Notes: generated from the letters alone by a model not told the origin. Shown: positions 1 to 10,060, numbered from the stretch's first letter. The stretch: 64,000 nucleotides of DNA from Melioribacteraceae bacterium (GCA_015493615.1 WGCV01000042.1:1-64000), one strand, 5' to 3'. Translations and numbers: made by a program.

Positions 1-222
1 AAAAGCATTGCCGCCCTTGTAACTCTTGATTTTTCTTTCGCGTTGGAGCGCTAATCTCTTTGTGGGATACTCTTCAGTATAAATTATTTTCCAAGGAGTG
101 AAAGATTGTGTGGATTTAACTTTTCCTTCATTATGTTCGCTTAGACGACGTAAAAGATTTGAAGTTGAGCCTACATAATGCCTTCCGTTTTTCAAGCTCT
201 CTAGGATGTAAACATAATACAT
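1..222 (-). CDS. GIY-YIG nuclease domain protein (UPF0213-like), truncated by window edge
   Basis: The reverse strand reads an open frame from an ATG at 222 to the window edge (74 codons, no stop seen). The N-terminus has the GIY-YIG pattern: MYYVYILESLKNG, then HYVGSTSNLLRRLSEHN, where the two conserved short segments (here YVYIL and HYVGST) flank the first beta hairpin and the R-x3-H region follows. Small stand-alone proteins of this type (about 80-100 aa) are common; their biological role is uncertain and nuclease activity has rarely been shown. The gene is the last of the minus-strand group that follows tRNA-Ser, separated from it by a hairpin terminator. The C-terminus is missing only because the window starts here. 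Confidence 0.85.
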   Translation of the reverse strand, partial: MYYVYILESLKNGRHYVGSTSNLLRRLSEHNEGKVKSTQSFTPWKIIYTEEYPTKRLALQRERKIKSYKGGNAF

Positions 223-251
223 TTGGATAGCCACTCTTTGCTTATTAAAAT

Positions 252-283
252 AAAAAAGCTGCAAATATGAATTTGCAGCTTTT
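252..283 (-). terminator. Rho-independent terminator after tRNA-Ser
   Basis: A perfect 12-bp stem (AAAGCTGCAAAT at 255-266 with ATTTGCAGCTTT at 271-282) closes a 4-nt loop. On the minus strand it is followed by a T run (the A run at 252-257). It lies directly downstream of tRNA-Ser and probably works in both directions. Confidence 0.8.
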
Positions 284-373
<90 letters not shown>

Positions 374-433
374 GTGTGCAGCTGAATTTCAAAACAAAAA
401 ATTATATTTACAATATAACGAATATTTCAAAGT

Positions 434-463
434 TAAAAAAAGCCAGGCTCGGTTAACCTGGCT
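434..463 (-). terminator. Rho-independent terminator after tRNA-Phe
   Basis: A stem of AGCCAGG (441-447) with CCTGGCT (457-463) around a 9-nt loop is followed on the minus strand by seven T residues (A run at 434-440). It separates tRNA-Phe from tRNA-Ser, so each tRNA appears to be its own transcription unit. Confidence 0.8.
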
Positions 464-467
464 GAGG

Positions 468-540
468 TGGGCAGAGACGGAATCGAACCGCCGACACAAG
501 GATTTTCAGTCCTTTGCTCTACCGACTGAGCTATCTGCCC
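468..540 (-). tRNA. tRNA-Phe (anticodon GAA)
   Basis: Minus-strand 73-nt cloverleaf with acceptor stem GGGCAGA/TCTGCCC, D arm GCTC-AGTCGGTA-GAGC, anticodon loop CTGAAAA giving GAA, and T loop TTCGATT. The discriminator is A at 468; a full CCA is not encoded. Confidence 0.95.
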
Positions 541-609
541 ATTTCAAAAAAACTGAAGTTTAAATTTATATAATTCTTTTAAAAATACAAATCAAAAAAT
601 AAAATTTTC

Positions 610-1554
610 TTAGTCGGGAATTATCGTTGTTCCGGATTCCCCGCTTCCGAGTGCGTTTGCTTCCGTAATTAATGCTTCAGCTCCACCGTTTTCGACAAAT
701 CCGATTGCGGCTTGTATCTTAGGAGCCATGCTGCCCGCGGCAAAATGTCCTTCACTCAAATATTTTTTCGCTTCCGAAACGGTTATTCTGTCCAGCGCTT
801 TTTGATTCGGTTTATTAAAATTAATATAAACCTTCGGAACATCCGTTAAAATGATAAATGTATCCGCCCCGATTTTTGAAGCGAGAAGCGAAGAAGCCAA
901 ATCCTTATCAATAACCGCTTCAACTCCCTGTACGTCTCCGTTTTCGTCAATAAACACAGGAACTCCGCCGCCGCCCGACGCGATAACAATATTTCCGCCG
1001 CGGCTTAAAGTATCTACAAGTTCCTTATTGAAAATATCAAGCGGTTTGGGCGAAGGAACTACGCGTCTCCAACCCCGTTTGCGAGGGTCTTCCTTAAAAA
1101 GCCAATCGTTTGATTTTGCAAGAAGGTCGGCTTCTTCCTTTAAATAAAACGCGCCGACAGGCTTTGTGGGATTTTCAAACGCCGGGTCGTTTTTATCAAC
1201 AAGCACTTCCGTAATAAAAGTTACAACGTTTTTCCGTAAATTATTTTTTCGTAGTACATTCAGCATCTGCCTTTCAATCATGTAGCCGATTCCCCCCTGA
1301 GAATCCGCAACGCAAATATCTAACGGCATGCGGGGAATTTTATACTCCTTAAAACCGGCTTCGTTTCTCAAAAGAATATTCCCTACTTGAGGTCCGTTCC
1401 CGTGAGTAATTATTAAATTATAATCATCATTCAACAATGGGATAAGATTCTGACATGTTTCATATGTGTTGTTTTCCTGTTCTTTAATCGTACCTTTTTG
1501 ATCGCCTCTTAACAACGCGTTGCCTCCAAAAGCAACAACAGCAAGTTTTTTCAT
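610..1554 (-). CDS. arcC: Carbamate kinase
   Basis: A 314-residue amino-acid-kinase-fold protein that interconverts carbamoyl phosphate + ADP and carbamate + ATP in the cytoplasm. Family features seen: AVVAFGGNALL at the N-terminus (phosphate loop), HGNGPQVGN near residue 51, ADSQGGIGYMIERQ near residue 83, ASGGGGVPV in the middle and GSMAPKI near the C-terminus. The length matches the family (about 310 aa). The ATG at 1554 is preferred because GGAGAAAA lies upstream; a TTG one codon earlier would also keep the frame open. There is no arginine deiminase or ornithine carbamoyltransferase beside it, so an arginine-fermentation role is not supported by context. glmS is 37 nt upstream in the same direction. 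Confidence 0.95.
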   Translation of the reverse strand: MKKLAVVAFGGNALLRGDQKGTIKEQENNTYETCQNLIPLLNDDYNLIITHGNGPQVGNILLRNEAGFKEYKIPRMPLDICVADSQGGIGYMIERQMLNVLRKNNLRKNVVTFITEVLVDKNDPAFENPTKPVGAFYLKEEADLLAKSNDWLFKEDPRKRGWRRVVPSPKPLDIFNKELVDTLSRGGNIVIASGGGGVPVFIDENGDVQGVEAVIDKDLASSLLASKIGADTFIILTDVPKVYINFNKPNQKALDRITVSEAKKYLSEGHFAAGSMAPKIQAAIGFVENGGAEALITEANALGSGESGTTIIPD

Positions 1555-1591
1555 CAATAATTTTCTCCGTATTTATTCATCTATTCTTCTT

Positions 1592-3424
1592 CTATTCTAC
1601 AGTAACGCTCTTTGCAAGATTTCGCGGCTGGTCCACGTTTAATCCTTTCATCACCGCAATATGATACGCCATTAACTGGAGCGGGATTACGGTTAAAATA
1701 GGCATAAGCATTTCATGCGTCCGCGGAATTTTCAGCGTGTAGTCTGCAAGAGTTTCTATCTTTGTATCGTTTTCGTCCGCAATGGCAAGCACTTTGCCGT
1801 CGCGCGCTTTAACTTCTTCAATATTACCGAGCACTTTCTCGTAAACTGCATCCTGAGGCGCAATAAAGACAGTCGGCATGTTTTCGTCAATCAGGGCAAT
1901 CGGTCCATGCTTCATTTCCGCAGCCGGATAACCTTCTGCGTGAATGTAAGAAATTTCCTTTAATTTTAATGCGCCTTCAAGCGCGACCGGGAAATGAATT
2001 CCGCGTCCGAGATACAAAAAGTTTTTAGCGTCGGCAAAGTGAGCAGACACGGATTTTATCAATTCGTTATGCTTGAGAATTTCTTCAACCTTTTCGGGAA
2101 GCGCTTCTATTGCTTTTATTATTTCCTGACCTTGGACAACAGACATATTTTTCATTCTGGCAAGCAAAAGAGTAATTAAGCTTAACACCATTATTTGGGA
2201 AGTAAACGCTTTTGTGGAAGCTACTCCGATTTCCGGACCGGCGTGAATATAAACTCCCGCATCGCTTGCCCGCGCTATAGAACTTCCGACAACATTCACA
2301 ATTCCGAGAACAAGCGCGCCTTTTCTTTTAGCTTCCTTTAAGGCAGCTAAAGTATCCGCGGTTTCTCCGCTCTGCGAAATAAAAATAACTGTGTCATCTT
2401 TATCAATAATCGGGTTGCGGTAACGAAACTCCGACGCGTATTCCACTTCAACGGGAATTCCGGCGTAATTCTCAAACAGGTATTCCCCTACCAAAGCCGC
2501 GTGCCACGATGTTCCGCAAGCTGAAATTATAATTCGCTTAGAATTTGCCAATCTCTCCTCGTAACCAATCAGGCCTCCGAGTTTAGCAATTCCTTCGGAT
2601 AAAACCGTTCTTCCGCGCATTGTATTGCGAAGGGATTCCGGCTGTTCCATGATTTCTTTAAGCATAAAATGATCGTAACCGCTTTTGGTTATTTCGTCAA
2701 TGTCCATATCAATTTCATTGACTTCTTTGTTCAACTTATGATTATCCAAAGTTTTAATTAAATAATCGTTGCTCGTTATATATCCGATTTCCTTATCTTC
2801 GAGATAAATAACCCTCTTTGTATATTCGACAATAGCATTAACATCCGATGCGATGTAGTTTTCTTTTTCGCCCAGACCGATGACAAGTGGAGAGCCGTTT
2901 TTTGCTATAACGATTTTATCAGGCTCATCTTTTGATAAAACGGCAATTCCGTAAGTTCCGTCAACCTTCAACAGCGCTTTTCTTACCGCTTCGAATAAGT
3001 CGCATTCCTCCTTGCAGTAATAGTCAATCAGGTTAACAAGCGCTTCGGTATCGGTCTCGCTTACAAATTCATAACCTTTTGAAATTAGGAATTCTTTTAA
3101 AACGGAATAGTTTTCTATTATGCCGTTATGCACCAACATAATTTTTCCGCTCATACTGAAATGCGGATGGGCATTGATTTCATTAGGGATTCCGTGAGTC
3201 GCCCATCTCGTATGACCGATCCCAACTTCACCGTGCAATCCGTCGCTATCGACTTTATTTTCCAGCACGGAAACTTTACCTTTTGCCTTTACAATTCTCG
3301 GAGTTCCTTCTTCAATAATTCCAAGCCCGGCCGAATCGTACCCTCTGTATTCTAATCTTTTAAGACCGTTAATTAATATCGGCGCGCTGTTTTTGTCTCC
3401 AATGTAACCAACTATTCCACACAT
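1592..3424 (-). CDS. glmS: Glutamine-fructose-6-phosphate aminotransferase (isomerizing)
   Basis: A 610-residue enzyme that makes glucosamine-6-phosphate from fructose-6-phosphate and glutamine, the first step toward UDP-GlcNAc for peptidoglycan and LPS. The N-terminal class II glutamine amidotransferase domain begins MCGIVGYIGD, with Cys2 as the nucleophile exposed after Met removal. It continues through LEYRGYDSAG and GHTRWATHG. Two SIS sugar-isomerase domains follow (SACGTSWHAA and SQSGETADT near residues 305-360; LGRGIHFPVALEGALKLKE near 475). The C-terminus DQPRNLAKSVTVE is the canonical ending that closes the active site. Full length, no anomaly. No glmS-ribozyme-like structure was recognised in the short leader. 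Confidence 0.98.
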   Translation of the reverse strand: MCGIVGYIGDKNSAPILINGLKRLEYRGYDSAGLGIIEEGTPRIVKAKGKVSVLENKVDSDGLHGEVGIGHTRWATHGIPNEINAHPHFSMSGKIMLVHNGIIENYSVLKEFLISKGYEFVSETDTEALVNLIDYYCKEECDLFEAVRKALLKVDGTYGIAVLSKDEPDKIVIAKNGSPLVIGLGEKENYIASDVNAIVEYTKRVIYLEDKEIGYITSNDYLIKTLDNHKLNKEVNEIDMDIDEITKSGYDHFMLKEIMEQPESLRNTMRGRTVLSEGIAKLGGLIGYEERLANSKRIIISACGTSWHAALVGEYLFENYAGIPVEVEYASEFRYRNPIIDKDDTVIFISQSGETADTLAALKEAKRKGALVLGIVNVVGSSIARASDAGVYIHAGPEIGVASTKAFTSQIMVLSLITLLLARMKNMSVVQGQEIIKAIEALPEKVEEILKHNELIKSVSAHFADAKNFLYLGRGIHFPVALEGALKLKEISYIHAEGYPAAEMKHGPIALIDENMPTVFIAPQDAVYEKVLGNIEEVKARDGKVLAIADENDTKIETLADYTLKIPRTHEMLMPILTVIPLQLMAYHIAVMKGLNVDQPRNLAKSVTVE

Positions 3425-4047
3425 AAAACATTCCCGTTTTTATTAAAAAATTAAACTTAAATGTATGAAAAAATGAATAATTCTTACAAATGATTTTATC
3501 TCCGCGTTAAAATTCAGAAGCGCAATCCGCCAAGGAGGACAGAGACGCAGAGTTCCAGAGGATTTATGTTTTTACCGGTTTAGAAGTTTAGTTATTTTTT
3601 TCGAATCCGCGAAAATCATAAAAAATCTGTGTAATCCGTGTTCCATTTTTTTTTGAGAGACCTTTGCATAACCTAAAATTGTCATATTGTGTCCGCCAAT
3701 CCGCCAAGGCGGAGGAGGAGTGGGAGCCGTCCGAAATATCTCTAAGTTCGGTATAATTACCGGTTTTGAGATTCTTCTCCCGCCAAGGCGGGATCAGAAT
3801 GACAAATTTCGGGGTTCTGCAAAGCCTTTTTTGAGCTGATGCTTGTTTGAAAAGAGAATCTCAATTTCTCTTCTATCACGCCTCTAACTTCTTACCATTT
3901 ACTCTTAACCGTTAACTTTTTACCTGCACTATTTTCCTTATATAAAAAACAAGATTTTAATTTGTAGAACTATAAATTTCGATTTTTATTTTATATGAAA
4001 CAAACAAATCATAAATTTGAGGAAGTAAAAACAAACAAGAGGTTAAA
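3425..4047. other. Gene-free region between divergent glmS and M16 peptidase genes
   Basis: The 623 bp contain a family A repeat (3657-3827) and other decayed repeat-like text, for example 3603-3648, which resembles the GCGAAAATC/TGTAATCCGTG repeats common in this phylum. The last ~120 bp before 4048 are very AT-rich and presumably hold the promoter of the peptidase pair. No supported ORF is present. Confidence 0.6.
3657..3827. repeat. Family A interspersed repeat, copy A1
   Basis: The left end reads GAGACCTTTGCATAACC and the right end, read on the other strand, is AAAGGCTTTGCAGAACC, so the ends form an imperfect terminal inverted repeat. The interior holds GTCATATTG, CCGAAATATCTCTAA, ACCGGTTTTGAGATTC and TCAGAATGACA, all shared with the other four copies. 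Same orientation as A3, A4 and A5. Confidence 0.85.
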
Positions 4048-6624
4048 ATGAGAATCGGTTCGATAAAATACGTATTTACATTTCTATTAACTTTTACATT
4101 TATCACATTCGGGCAGTACAAACTCCCGCCGCTTCCACAAGGAGTTTCCATTCATACGCTCGACAACGGTCTGCAAGCGCTTTTAATTGAAAATCACTCG
4201 CTGCCGATGGCGGGAATCAATACGGTGGTAAAAGTCGGCTCGGCTTACGAGACATTTGCGACCAGCGGAATGAGCCACATGCTTGAACACCTTCTTTTCA
4301 ACGGGACAACTTCGATGACTCAGCGCGAACTCTACAACGCAGTCGATATGATCGGCGGCTACAATAACGCTAACACATCGGAGTATTACACAAATTTCAT
4401 GATGGTTACCCCGGCTGACAAAATATACGAAGGACTTAAAATTCAAGCCGATATGTTGTTCAACTCAACTCTGCCCGAGAAAAAATACCCCAAGGAAAAA
4501 GGAATCGTACTCGAAGAGATTAGCAAAACTTTGGCTAATCCCAATGAGCAGTTAGAAAGAAATATTTTATCGGTTTTATACAAAGGAGACGCGCTGTCGC
4601 TTCCAACGTTAGGGACGTACGAAACTATTGTTCACATGAAACGAAACGACGTTTATAAGTTTTATAAAAACTACTACGTTCCCAACAATTTGCTGGTGAG
4701 TATCATCGGGGATTTCAACACAGACGAAATGCTGAAAAAGCTGAATGAAATTTACGGGAAGTATGCTCCTTCTACGGTCAAGCGTCCGGCAATCAGCGGT
4801 TGGGCTACCGGCTTCAATAAACCGGCTAATAAGAGCGAGCAAGATTTATCCTATAAATTCTACGACGGGAAATCTTTTCATCTGCAGATTGCTTATCCTC
4901 TGCCGGAAAACTACCCTGCAGAATTTTATAATCTACTCGAAGAAAAGTATTCATCCGTAACTGACAAAATCAAAGAGAAAATAAATGCTAAGTATAACAA
5001 TTCGGTACTGCGGCTTTCGGCAAGCGTCAGACAAACTCCGATAGCAAATCATCTTCTGCTTGATTTTACAATCCCGAACGAGAAAGCGACTTCGAATATA
5101 ATAGATTTTGTGCGGAAAGAACTCCCGGCTCTTAAATTCCACGTAACCCGCGACGAGATTCAATCAATGATTGCCGAGGAAAAAACTTCGTTCTTCAGAA
5201 ATATTGAAAAGCCCCACATGTTCGGAATTTATAACGCTTACACTATTGCCGTTAAAGGATTTATGCCGATTATTGAAAAATATTCAGGCGAGAATTTTCT
5301 CACAGCCGCCGACGCAATTAACAATTTCACACTGAATTCCAAACCGGTAATTATTTTACAAATTCCAACTTCGGCGGTTTTGCCTAAACAAAATAATTCT
5401 AAAATAACCACGACTCTTTTCCCTTCCAAGCGTGGAACGCCAACGCTGATAGTACGCACGAACAAACAGAGCCAACTTCTTGCCATTCATTTTCTTCTCG
5501 GGCACAAAGCCGAGTATGAAGCGAGATACGGAGACAACGCGGCTTACGTATGGCACGAAGCGTTCGGAGATAGAATAAGAGCCGACGCCGCAAAACCGGG
5601 AGCTGCAAAATTCGGCTTTGTTTTTACCGTTAACGATAATCCATTTATCCCGATGGACAATATTTATCTCAGTCCGGAGTTTGGTTACATCCGCGCCGAA
5701 GGCTTGAGCGATAACGCAACCGATGCGATAAATTTCTTAAAGAAAGAAATGCTGAATTTTAGGCCGACCGAAAAAGAATTTAAGGACGCTCTTACATCGC
5801 TGAAACGTTCGCAAATGATGAAGCATACAAACCGCGCGAAAGCGGAATTTAATTCCTTGCTCGACAGCGTAGTTTATAACGAAACCGCAAAGAAAAACCA
5901 TAAACAGCTTACGTACAAGTCGCTTCTCGAATTCGGCGAAAGATATTTTAATCCCGAAAACATGGTGGTTGCAGTGGTTTCCAATGTTGACGGGGAAGTA
6001 ATAAATGCATCTTTTTCCGATTTCAGAAAAAGCGCGCCTAAAGATATTATTACTACGCCGCCAAAAAATACTACCTTCAAAACTATTAACTCTCCGGTTA
6101 CAATTACAAAAAACATTAACTCACAAAGAGCTTATCTCTACTTTGGATTTCAGAAAGAAATCCTTCCGGAGGAAAAAGCTCCGTTGAAAGTCCTCTCCTT
6201 GATACTAAACGACAAAATTGTTTTCGACATCAGAGAAACGCAAGGATTAGCCTACAATATGGGCGCGGGAGTTGAAGTATTGGGCGACAAGGCAATGTTT
6301 TACATCAATATGGGTACGCGCGCCGAAAATGTCGATAAACTCGTCAAGCAATTTCCCGATAAGTTTACAACAGAGTATCTCGGGAAAATCACTCGCGACG
6401 AAATGACAAAACGGCTGAACATGTATCTCGGAAGGATGCTCTTCAGAAGACTTTCGAGTATCAACCAAGGATTTTATCTCTGTAAATCCTACTACTTTAC
6501 AAAGGATTATTCTACGGACGAAAAATTCCTAAACGATTTAAAAAATGTTAAGTCGGACCAAGTTAATAATGTTGCAGACAAATATTTGAAAGTTGAAAAT
6601 CCCGTTTATATAATAGTTAAATAA
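4048..6624 (+). CDS. Secreted M16 (insulinase-family) zinc metallopeptidase
   Basis: An 858-residue protein with an N-terminal signal peptide (hydrophobic stretch to about residue 22, ending FGQ). The first M16 domain carries the inverted zinc motif HMLEH (the HxxEH signature) inside MSHMLEHLLFNGT, with the downstream glutamate expected in KGIVLEEIS. A second, non-catalytic M16 half follows (QGLAYNMGAGVEVLG near residue 735 matches the conserved R/Y substrate-binding region). It is predicted to degrade peptides in the periplasm or outside the cell. RBS AGAGG precedes the ATG. Only 10 nt separate it from the next peptidase gene, so the two form an operon. Confidence 0.93.
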   Translation: MRIGSIKYVFTFLLTFTFITFGQYKLPPLPQGVSIHTLDNGLQALLIENHSLPMAGINTVVKVGSAYETFATSGMSHMLEHLLFNGTTSMTQRELYNAVDMIGGYNNANTSEYYTNFMMVTPADKIYEGLKIQADMLFNSTLPEKKYPKEKGIVLEEISKTLANPNEQLERNILSVLYKGDALSLPTLGTYETIVHMKRNDVYKFYKNYYVPNNLLVSIIGDFNTDEMLKKLNEIYGKYAPSTVKRPAISGWATGFNKPANKSEQDLSYKFYDGKSFHLQIAYPLPENYPAEFYNLLEEKYSSVTDKIKEKINAKYNNSVLRLSASVRQTPIANHLLLDFTIPNEKATSNIIDFVRKELPALKFHVTRDEIQSMIAEEKTSFFRNIEKPHMFGIYNAYTIAVKGFMPIIEKYSGENFLTAADAINNFTLNSKPVIILQIPTSAVLPKQNNSKITTTLFPSKRGTPTLIVRTNKQSQLLAIHFLLGHKAEYEARYGDNAAYVWHEAFGDRIRADAAKPGAAKFGFVFTVNDNPFIPMDNIYLSPEFGYIRAEGLSDNATDAINFLKKEMLNFRPTEKEFKDALTSLKRSQMMKHTNRAKAEFNSLLDSVVYNETAKKNHKQLTYKSLLEFGERYFNPENMVVAVVSNVDGEVINASFSDFRKSAPKDIITTPPKNTTFKTINSPVTITKNINSQRAYLYFGFQKEILPEEKAPLKVLSLILNDKIVFDIRETQGLAYNMGAGVEVLGDKAMFYINMGTRAENVDKLVKQFPDKFTTEYLGKITRDEMTKRLNMYLGRMLFRRLSSINQGFYLCKSYYFTKDYSTDEKFLNDLKNVKSDQVNNVADKYLKVENPVYIIVK

Positions 6625-6634
6625 GGTGTGAACG

Positions 6635-9600
6635 ATGAAAAAGATTTTGTTAATCATATTAATGTTAGTTTCTTCTTTATTTGCTCAAGAAGATATTATC
6701 AATCACAATATTGACGCCACTCTCAATCCAGGCGCCTCGGAAATATCCGTTGTTGATACAATCACATTACCGCCGGGATTGTACGATTCCAATATAATCT
6801 TTACACTAAATTCTTCTTTAAAAATCAGTAATGTTGTGAATGGGTCCGTCAGCTTAATCAAAACCGAAAAAGCGAGCAATGAAATCGGAATGGATCATGA
6901 TGAAAACGGAGTAAAGCAAAGTTTGAAGATAAACAAATATTTGCTTGAGCCTGTAAACGGGAAACATAAAATTACGATAAGCTACTCCGGTAAAATCATT
7001 TCGGCGCTGGAACAAAGCGAAGAAAATTACCAGCGCGGTTTTAGTCAGTCTCCGGGAATTATTTCGGAAAAGGGAGTTTTCCTTTCCGGTTCAACCTACT
7101 GGATTCCTACTGTCAAAAACAAGCTGGTTTCGTTTACCTTAAAATCACATTTTCCGGAAAAGTGGAAAACCGTCAGTCAGGGGAAAGCGCTTGATAAAAA
7201 TTATCTGGAATGGGAATGCAAATCTCCGCAGGAAGAAGTTTTTCTGATTGCCGCAAAATTTAATGTTTACAAAAAGGATGTCGGCTCGGTAACCGCTTTT
7301 GCATTTTTAAGGACGCCCGACGAAGCCCTTGCCGGTAAGTATCTTGAAACGACGGCGCAATACTTGGAGATGTACCGCAATCTTTTGGGACCGTATCCCT
7401 ACTCAAAATTTGCGCTTGTGGAAAACTTTTGGGAAACCGGATACGGAATGCCTTCCTTTACCCTTCTAGGGGAAAAAATAATCCGTTTCCCATTTATTCT
7501 TCATTCTTCCTATCCGCACGAACTTCTTCATAACTGGTGGGGCAACAGCGTTTACGTCGATTTTTCAAAAGGAAACTGGTGTGAAGGCATAACGGCTTAT
7601 ATGGCTGATCATTTAATTAAGGAGCAGCGCGGTAAAGGCGCCGATTACCGCCGCGCCGTACTGCAGCGATTTACCGCTTACGTTAACGACAAAAACGATT
7701 TTCCCCTTTCGGAGTTCGAATCGCGATACGACGGCGCCAGCGAAGCCATCGGTTACGGAAAAACTTTAATGATGTGGCATATGCTTCGTCAAATGGTCGG
7801 AGACGATGCGTTTGTTAAAAGTTTCAGAAAGTTCTATAGGAATTTTAAATTTAAGAAAGCCTCTTTTTACGATATAGAACATTCGTTTGAAGAGGTAACG
7901 GGAAAAGACTTAAGCTGGTTTTTCAAACAATGGATATTACGCAAAGGCGCGCCGACATTGGAGCTGGGAAAAGTTAAAGTTACAACAAATTCAGGAAAAT
8001 ATTCCGTAAACTTCCGGCTTATGCAGACACAGAACGAACCATCCTTTAAAATGTACGTTCCGGTTTTCTTTATCACAGCAGGCAACAAATACGTAAAAAA
8101 AAGATTTCTGATGAAATCGAAATCGGCTGATTTTAAAATTACGCTAAACGCCGAACCTGTAAAAATAATGGTTGATCCGCAGTTTGACTGCTTCAGAAGA
8201 TTGGACGCGAATGAAATTCCGCCCGCGCTTTCCAAAGCTTTCGGTTCGGAACAAGTAACAGTAATTCTTCCTCATTCCACTAAACATCCGGAAACTTATA
8301 ATAAAATTGCTGAAGCTTGGATAAAAAATAAGAAGGGTAGAATTGTTTTAGATAATAAAATCAGCACATTGCCGAAAAGCGGGACTGTTTGGCTGCTTGG
8401 CAAAAAGAACAAATTTCTCGGCGTTTTTAATAACGCCCTTAGCGTTTATAATTCAAAAGTAAACTCCGATTCCGTAATCATTATGAAGAATTCAAACTCA
8501 TATAAAAACAAGTCCTTTGTTGTTGCTGTTAAAAACCCGGGAAACATTAAGAGCACACTGGTTTGGTTAGCTTTGGACAACCCTGACGCAGCAGGCGGTT
8601 TAATCCGTAAACTTCCGCATTACGGCAAGTATGGTTATCTCGGATTTGAAGGAAACGAGCCGACAAACATTCTTAAAGGAGAATGGGAAATCATTAACTC
8701 GCCTCTCGTTCGCGTTTTGGATAAGTCTGTAAAAGTGAATGTTAAACTAAAAAAAGAAAAAGCTCTTGCTTACACTGCCCCGGTATTTTCCGCGAAGGAA
8801 ATGTTTGAAACAATTAAATATTTGTCTTCGGACGAACTGAAAGGACGCGGACTTGGAACGCCCGAACTTGATAAAGCGCGCGATTACATCAAAGATAAAT
8901 TTGAAAAATACGGATTAAAACCGGGCGGCGATAACGGAACATATTATCAAACATGGACTCAAAAAATAAAGGGAAAGAACTTTACCCTGACAAATGTAAT
9001 AGGATACATCCCCGGCACAAACCCGAAATACGACGACGCTCCCTTAGTGATTTCCGCGCATTACGACCATCTCGGTTTGGGCTGGCCCGATGTTTACAAA
9101 GGAAACGAAGGCAAAATTCATCACGGAGCGGATGATAACGCATCGGGAATTTCGGTTATAACCGAGTTAGCACGGGTTCTCGGAAGATCTTACAAACCGC
9201 TCCGCCCTGTAGTTTTCATTGCATTTTCCGGAGAGGAAGCCGGATTGGTCGGCTCGAGGCATTTTGTTTCCCATCCGACATTGGGAATAAAAACGGACAA
9301 AATTATTGCGGACCTTAACTTTGATACGGTCGGGCGACTTTTCAATAAGAAAATTATGATACTCAATTGGAGAAGCGCGCGCGAGTGGAAGTTTATTTTT
9401 ATGGGGACGGACTATGTTACCGGAATTCCTACAGATTTAATAAAAGAACAGCTTGACGCCAGCGACCAGGTTGCTTTTCTCGAAAAAGGAATTCCCGCCG
9501 TACAATTTTTCAGCGGTCCCAACAAAGATTACCACAAACCGACCGACACTGCGGATAAGATTGACAAAAACGGACTCGTTAAAGTTGCAACCGTTGGGAA

Positions 9601-9958
9601 GGAAGTTCTTGATTATCTTGCAAACCGCGAAGAGCCGCTTTCCGCAAGCGCGGGAAAAGCAATCGCGCCAAAGAGTAAAGTCTCAGGCAAAACCAGAAAA
9701 GTAAGAACCGGAATTGTTCCTGACTTCACTTTTTCCGGCGCCGGAGTAAAAGTTGCAGACATGCTGGATAATTCCCCCGCCGCTAAATCCGGAATTAAAA
9801 TCGGCGACATTATTATAAAAGTTAATAGCGACGAAGTGAAAAATCTCCGTGATTACTCCGACATCTTAAAATCTCATCAGCCCGGAGACGTTATAACGAT
9901 AATATTAAAACGGAATAATCTGAAAAAGAAAGTTGAGCTTAAATTGGAAGCGAGATAA
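6635..9958 (+). CDS. Secreted M1-like / M28 / PDZ fusion peptidase
   Basis: A 1107-residue protein that begins with a signal peptide (MKKILLIILMLVSSLFAQ). Residues ~20-530 resemble M1 aminopeptidases: GYGMPSF near 269-275 in place of the usual GxMEN loop, HELLH at 295-299, and a Glu at 317 that fits the third zinc ligand though the spacer is 17 residues rather than the usual 18. After a linker region (~540-690) comes an M28 aminopeptidase domain, with SAHYDHLG near 806, GADDNASG near 832 and FSGEEAGL near 868 supplying zinc ligands and the catalytic Glu. Residues ~1020-1107 are a PDZ domain (NSPAAKSGIKIGDIIIKVN). Likely role: extracellular or periplasmic peptide breakdown with the M16 enzyme encoded upstream. 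Confidence 0.92.
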   Translation: MKKILLIILMLVSSLFAQEDIINHNIDATLNPGASEISVVDTITLPPGLYDSNIIFTLNSSLKISNVVNGSVSLIKTEKASNEIGMDHDENGVKQSLKINKYLLEPVNGKHKITISYSGKIISALEQSEENYQRGFSQSPGIISEKGVFLSGSTYWIPTVKNKLVSFTLKSHFPEKWKTVSQGKALDKNYLEWECKSPQEEVFLIAAKFNVYKKDVGSVTAFAFLRTPDEALAGKYLETTAQYLEMYRNLLGPYPYSKFALVENFWETGYGMPSFTLLGEKIIRFPFILHSSYPHELLHNWWGNSVYVDFSKGNWCEGITAYMADHLIKEQRGKGADYRRAVLQRFTAYVNDKNDFPLSEFESRYDGASEAIGYGKTLMMWHMLRQMVGDDAFVKSFRKFYRNFKFKKASFYDIEHSFEEVTGKDLSWFFKQWILRKGAPTLELGKVKVTTNSGKYSVNFRLMQTQNEPSFKMYVPVFFITAGNKYVKKRFLMKSKSADFKITLNAEPVKIMVDPQFDCFRRLDANEIPPALSKAFGSEQVTVILPHSTKHPETYNKIAEAWIKNKKGRIVLDNKISTLPKSGTVWLLGKKNKFLGVFNNALSVYNSKVNSDSVIIMKNSNSYKNKSFVVAVKNPGNIKSTLVWLALDNPDAAGGLIRKLPHYGKYGYLGFEGNEPTNILKGEWEIINSPLVRVLDKSVKVNVKLKKEKALAYTAPVFSAKEMFETIKYLSSDELKGRGLGTPELDKARDYIKDKFEKYGLKPGGDNGTYYQTWTQKIKGKNFTLTNVIGYIPGTNPKYDDAPLVISAHYDHLGLGWPDVYKGNEGKIHHGADDNASGISVITELARVLGRSYKPLRPVVFIAFSGEEAGLVGSRHFVSHPTLGIKTDKIIADLNFDTVGRLFNKKIMILNWRSAREWKFIFMGTDYVTGIPTDLIKEQLDASDQVAFLEKGIPAVQFFSGPNKDYHKPTDTADKIDKNGLVKVATVGKEVLDYLANREEPLSASAGKAIAPKSKVSGKTRKVRTGIVPDFTFSGAGVKVADMLDNSPAAKSGIKIGDIIIKVNSDEVKNLRDYSDILKSHQPGDVITIILKRNNLKKKVELKLEAR

Positions 9959-9983
9959 ATATACAACATGTTGCTTAAAATAC

Positions 9984-10002
9984 ACAAACCTTCGAGGTTT
10001 GT
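9984..10002. repeat. Family D short palindrome (D1), possible weak terminator
   Basis: ACAAACCT and AGGTTTGT pair around a 3-nt loop. The motif is the inverted form of the CTCGAAGGTTTGTC core seen in D2. It sits 26 nt after the peptidase stop, but no T run follows, so terminator function is doubtful. Confidence 0.5.
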
Positions 10003-10060
10003 CTTGGAAAACTAAACAACATAACCGGAGCTGATAAGAATTAATACTCCAATTATGAGT

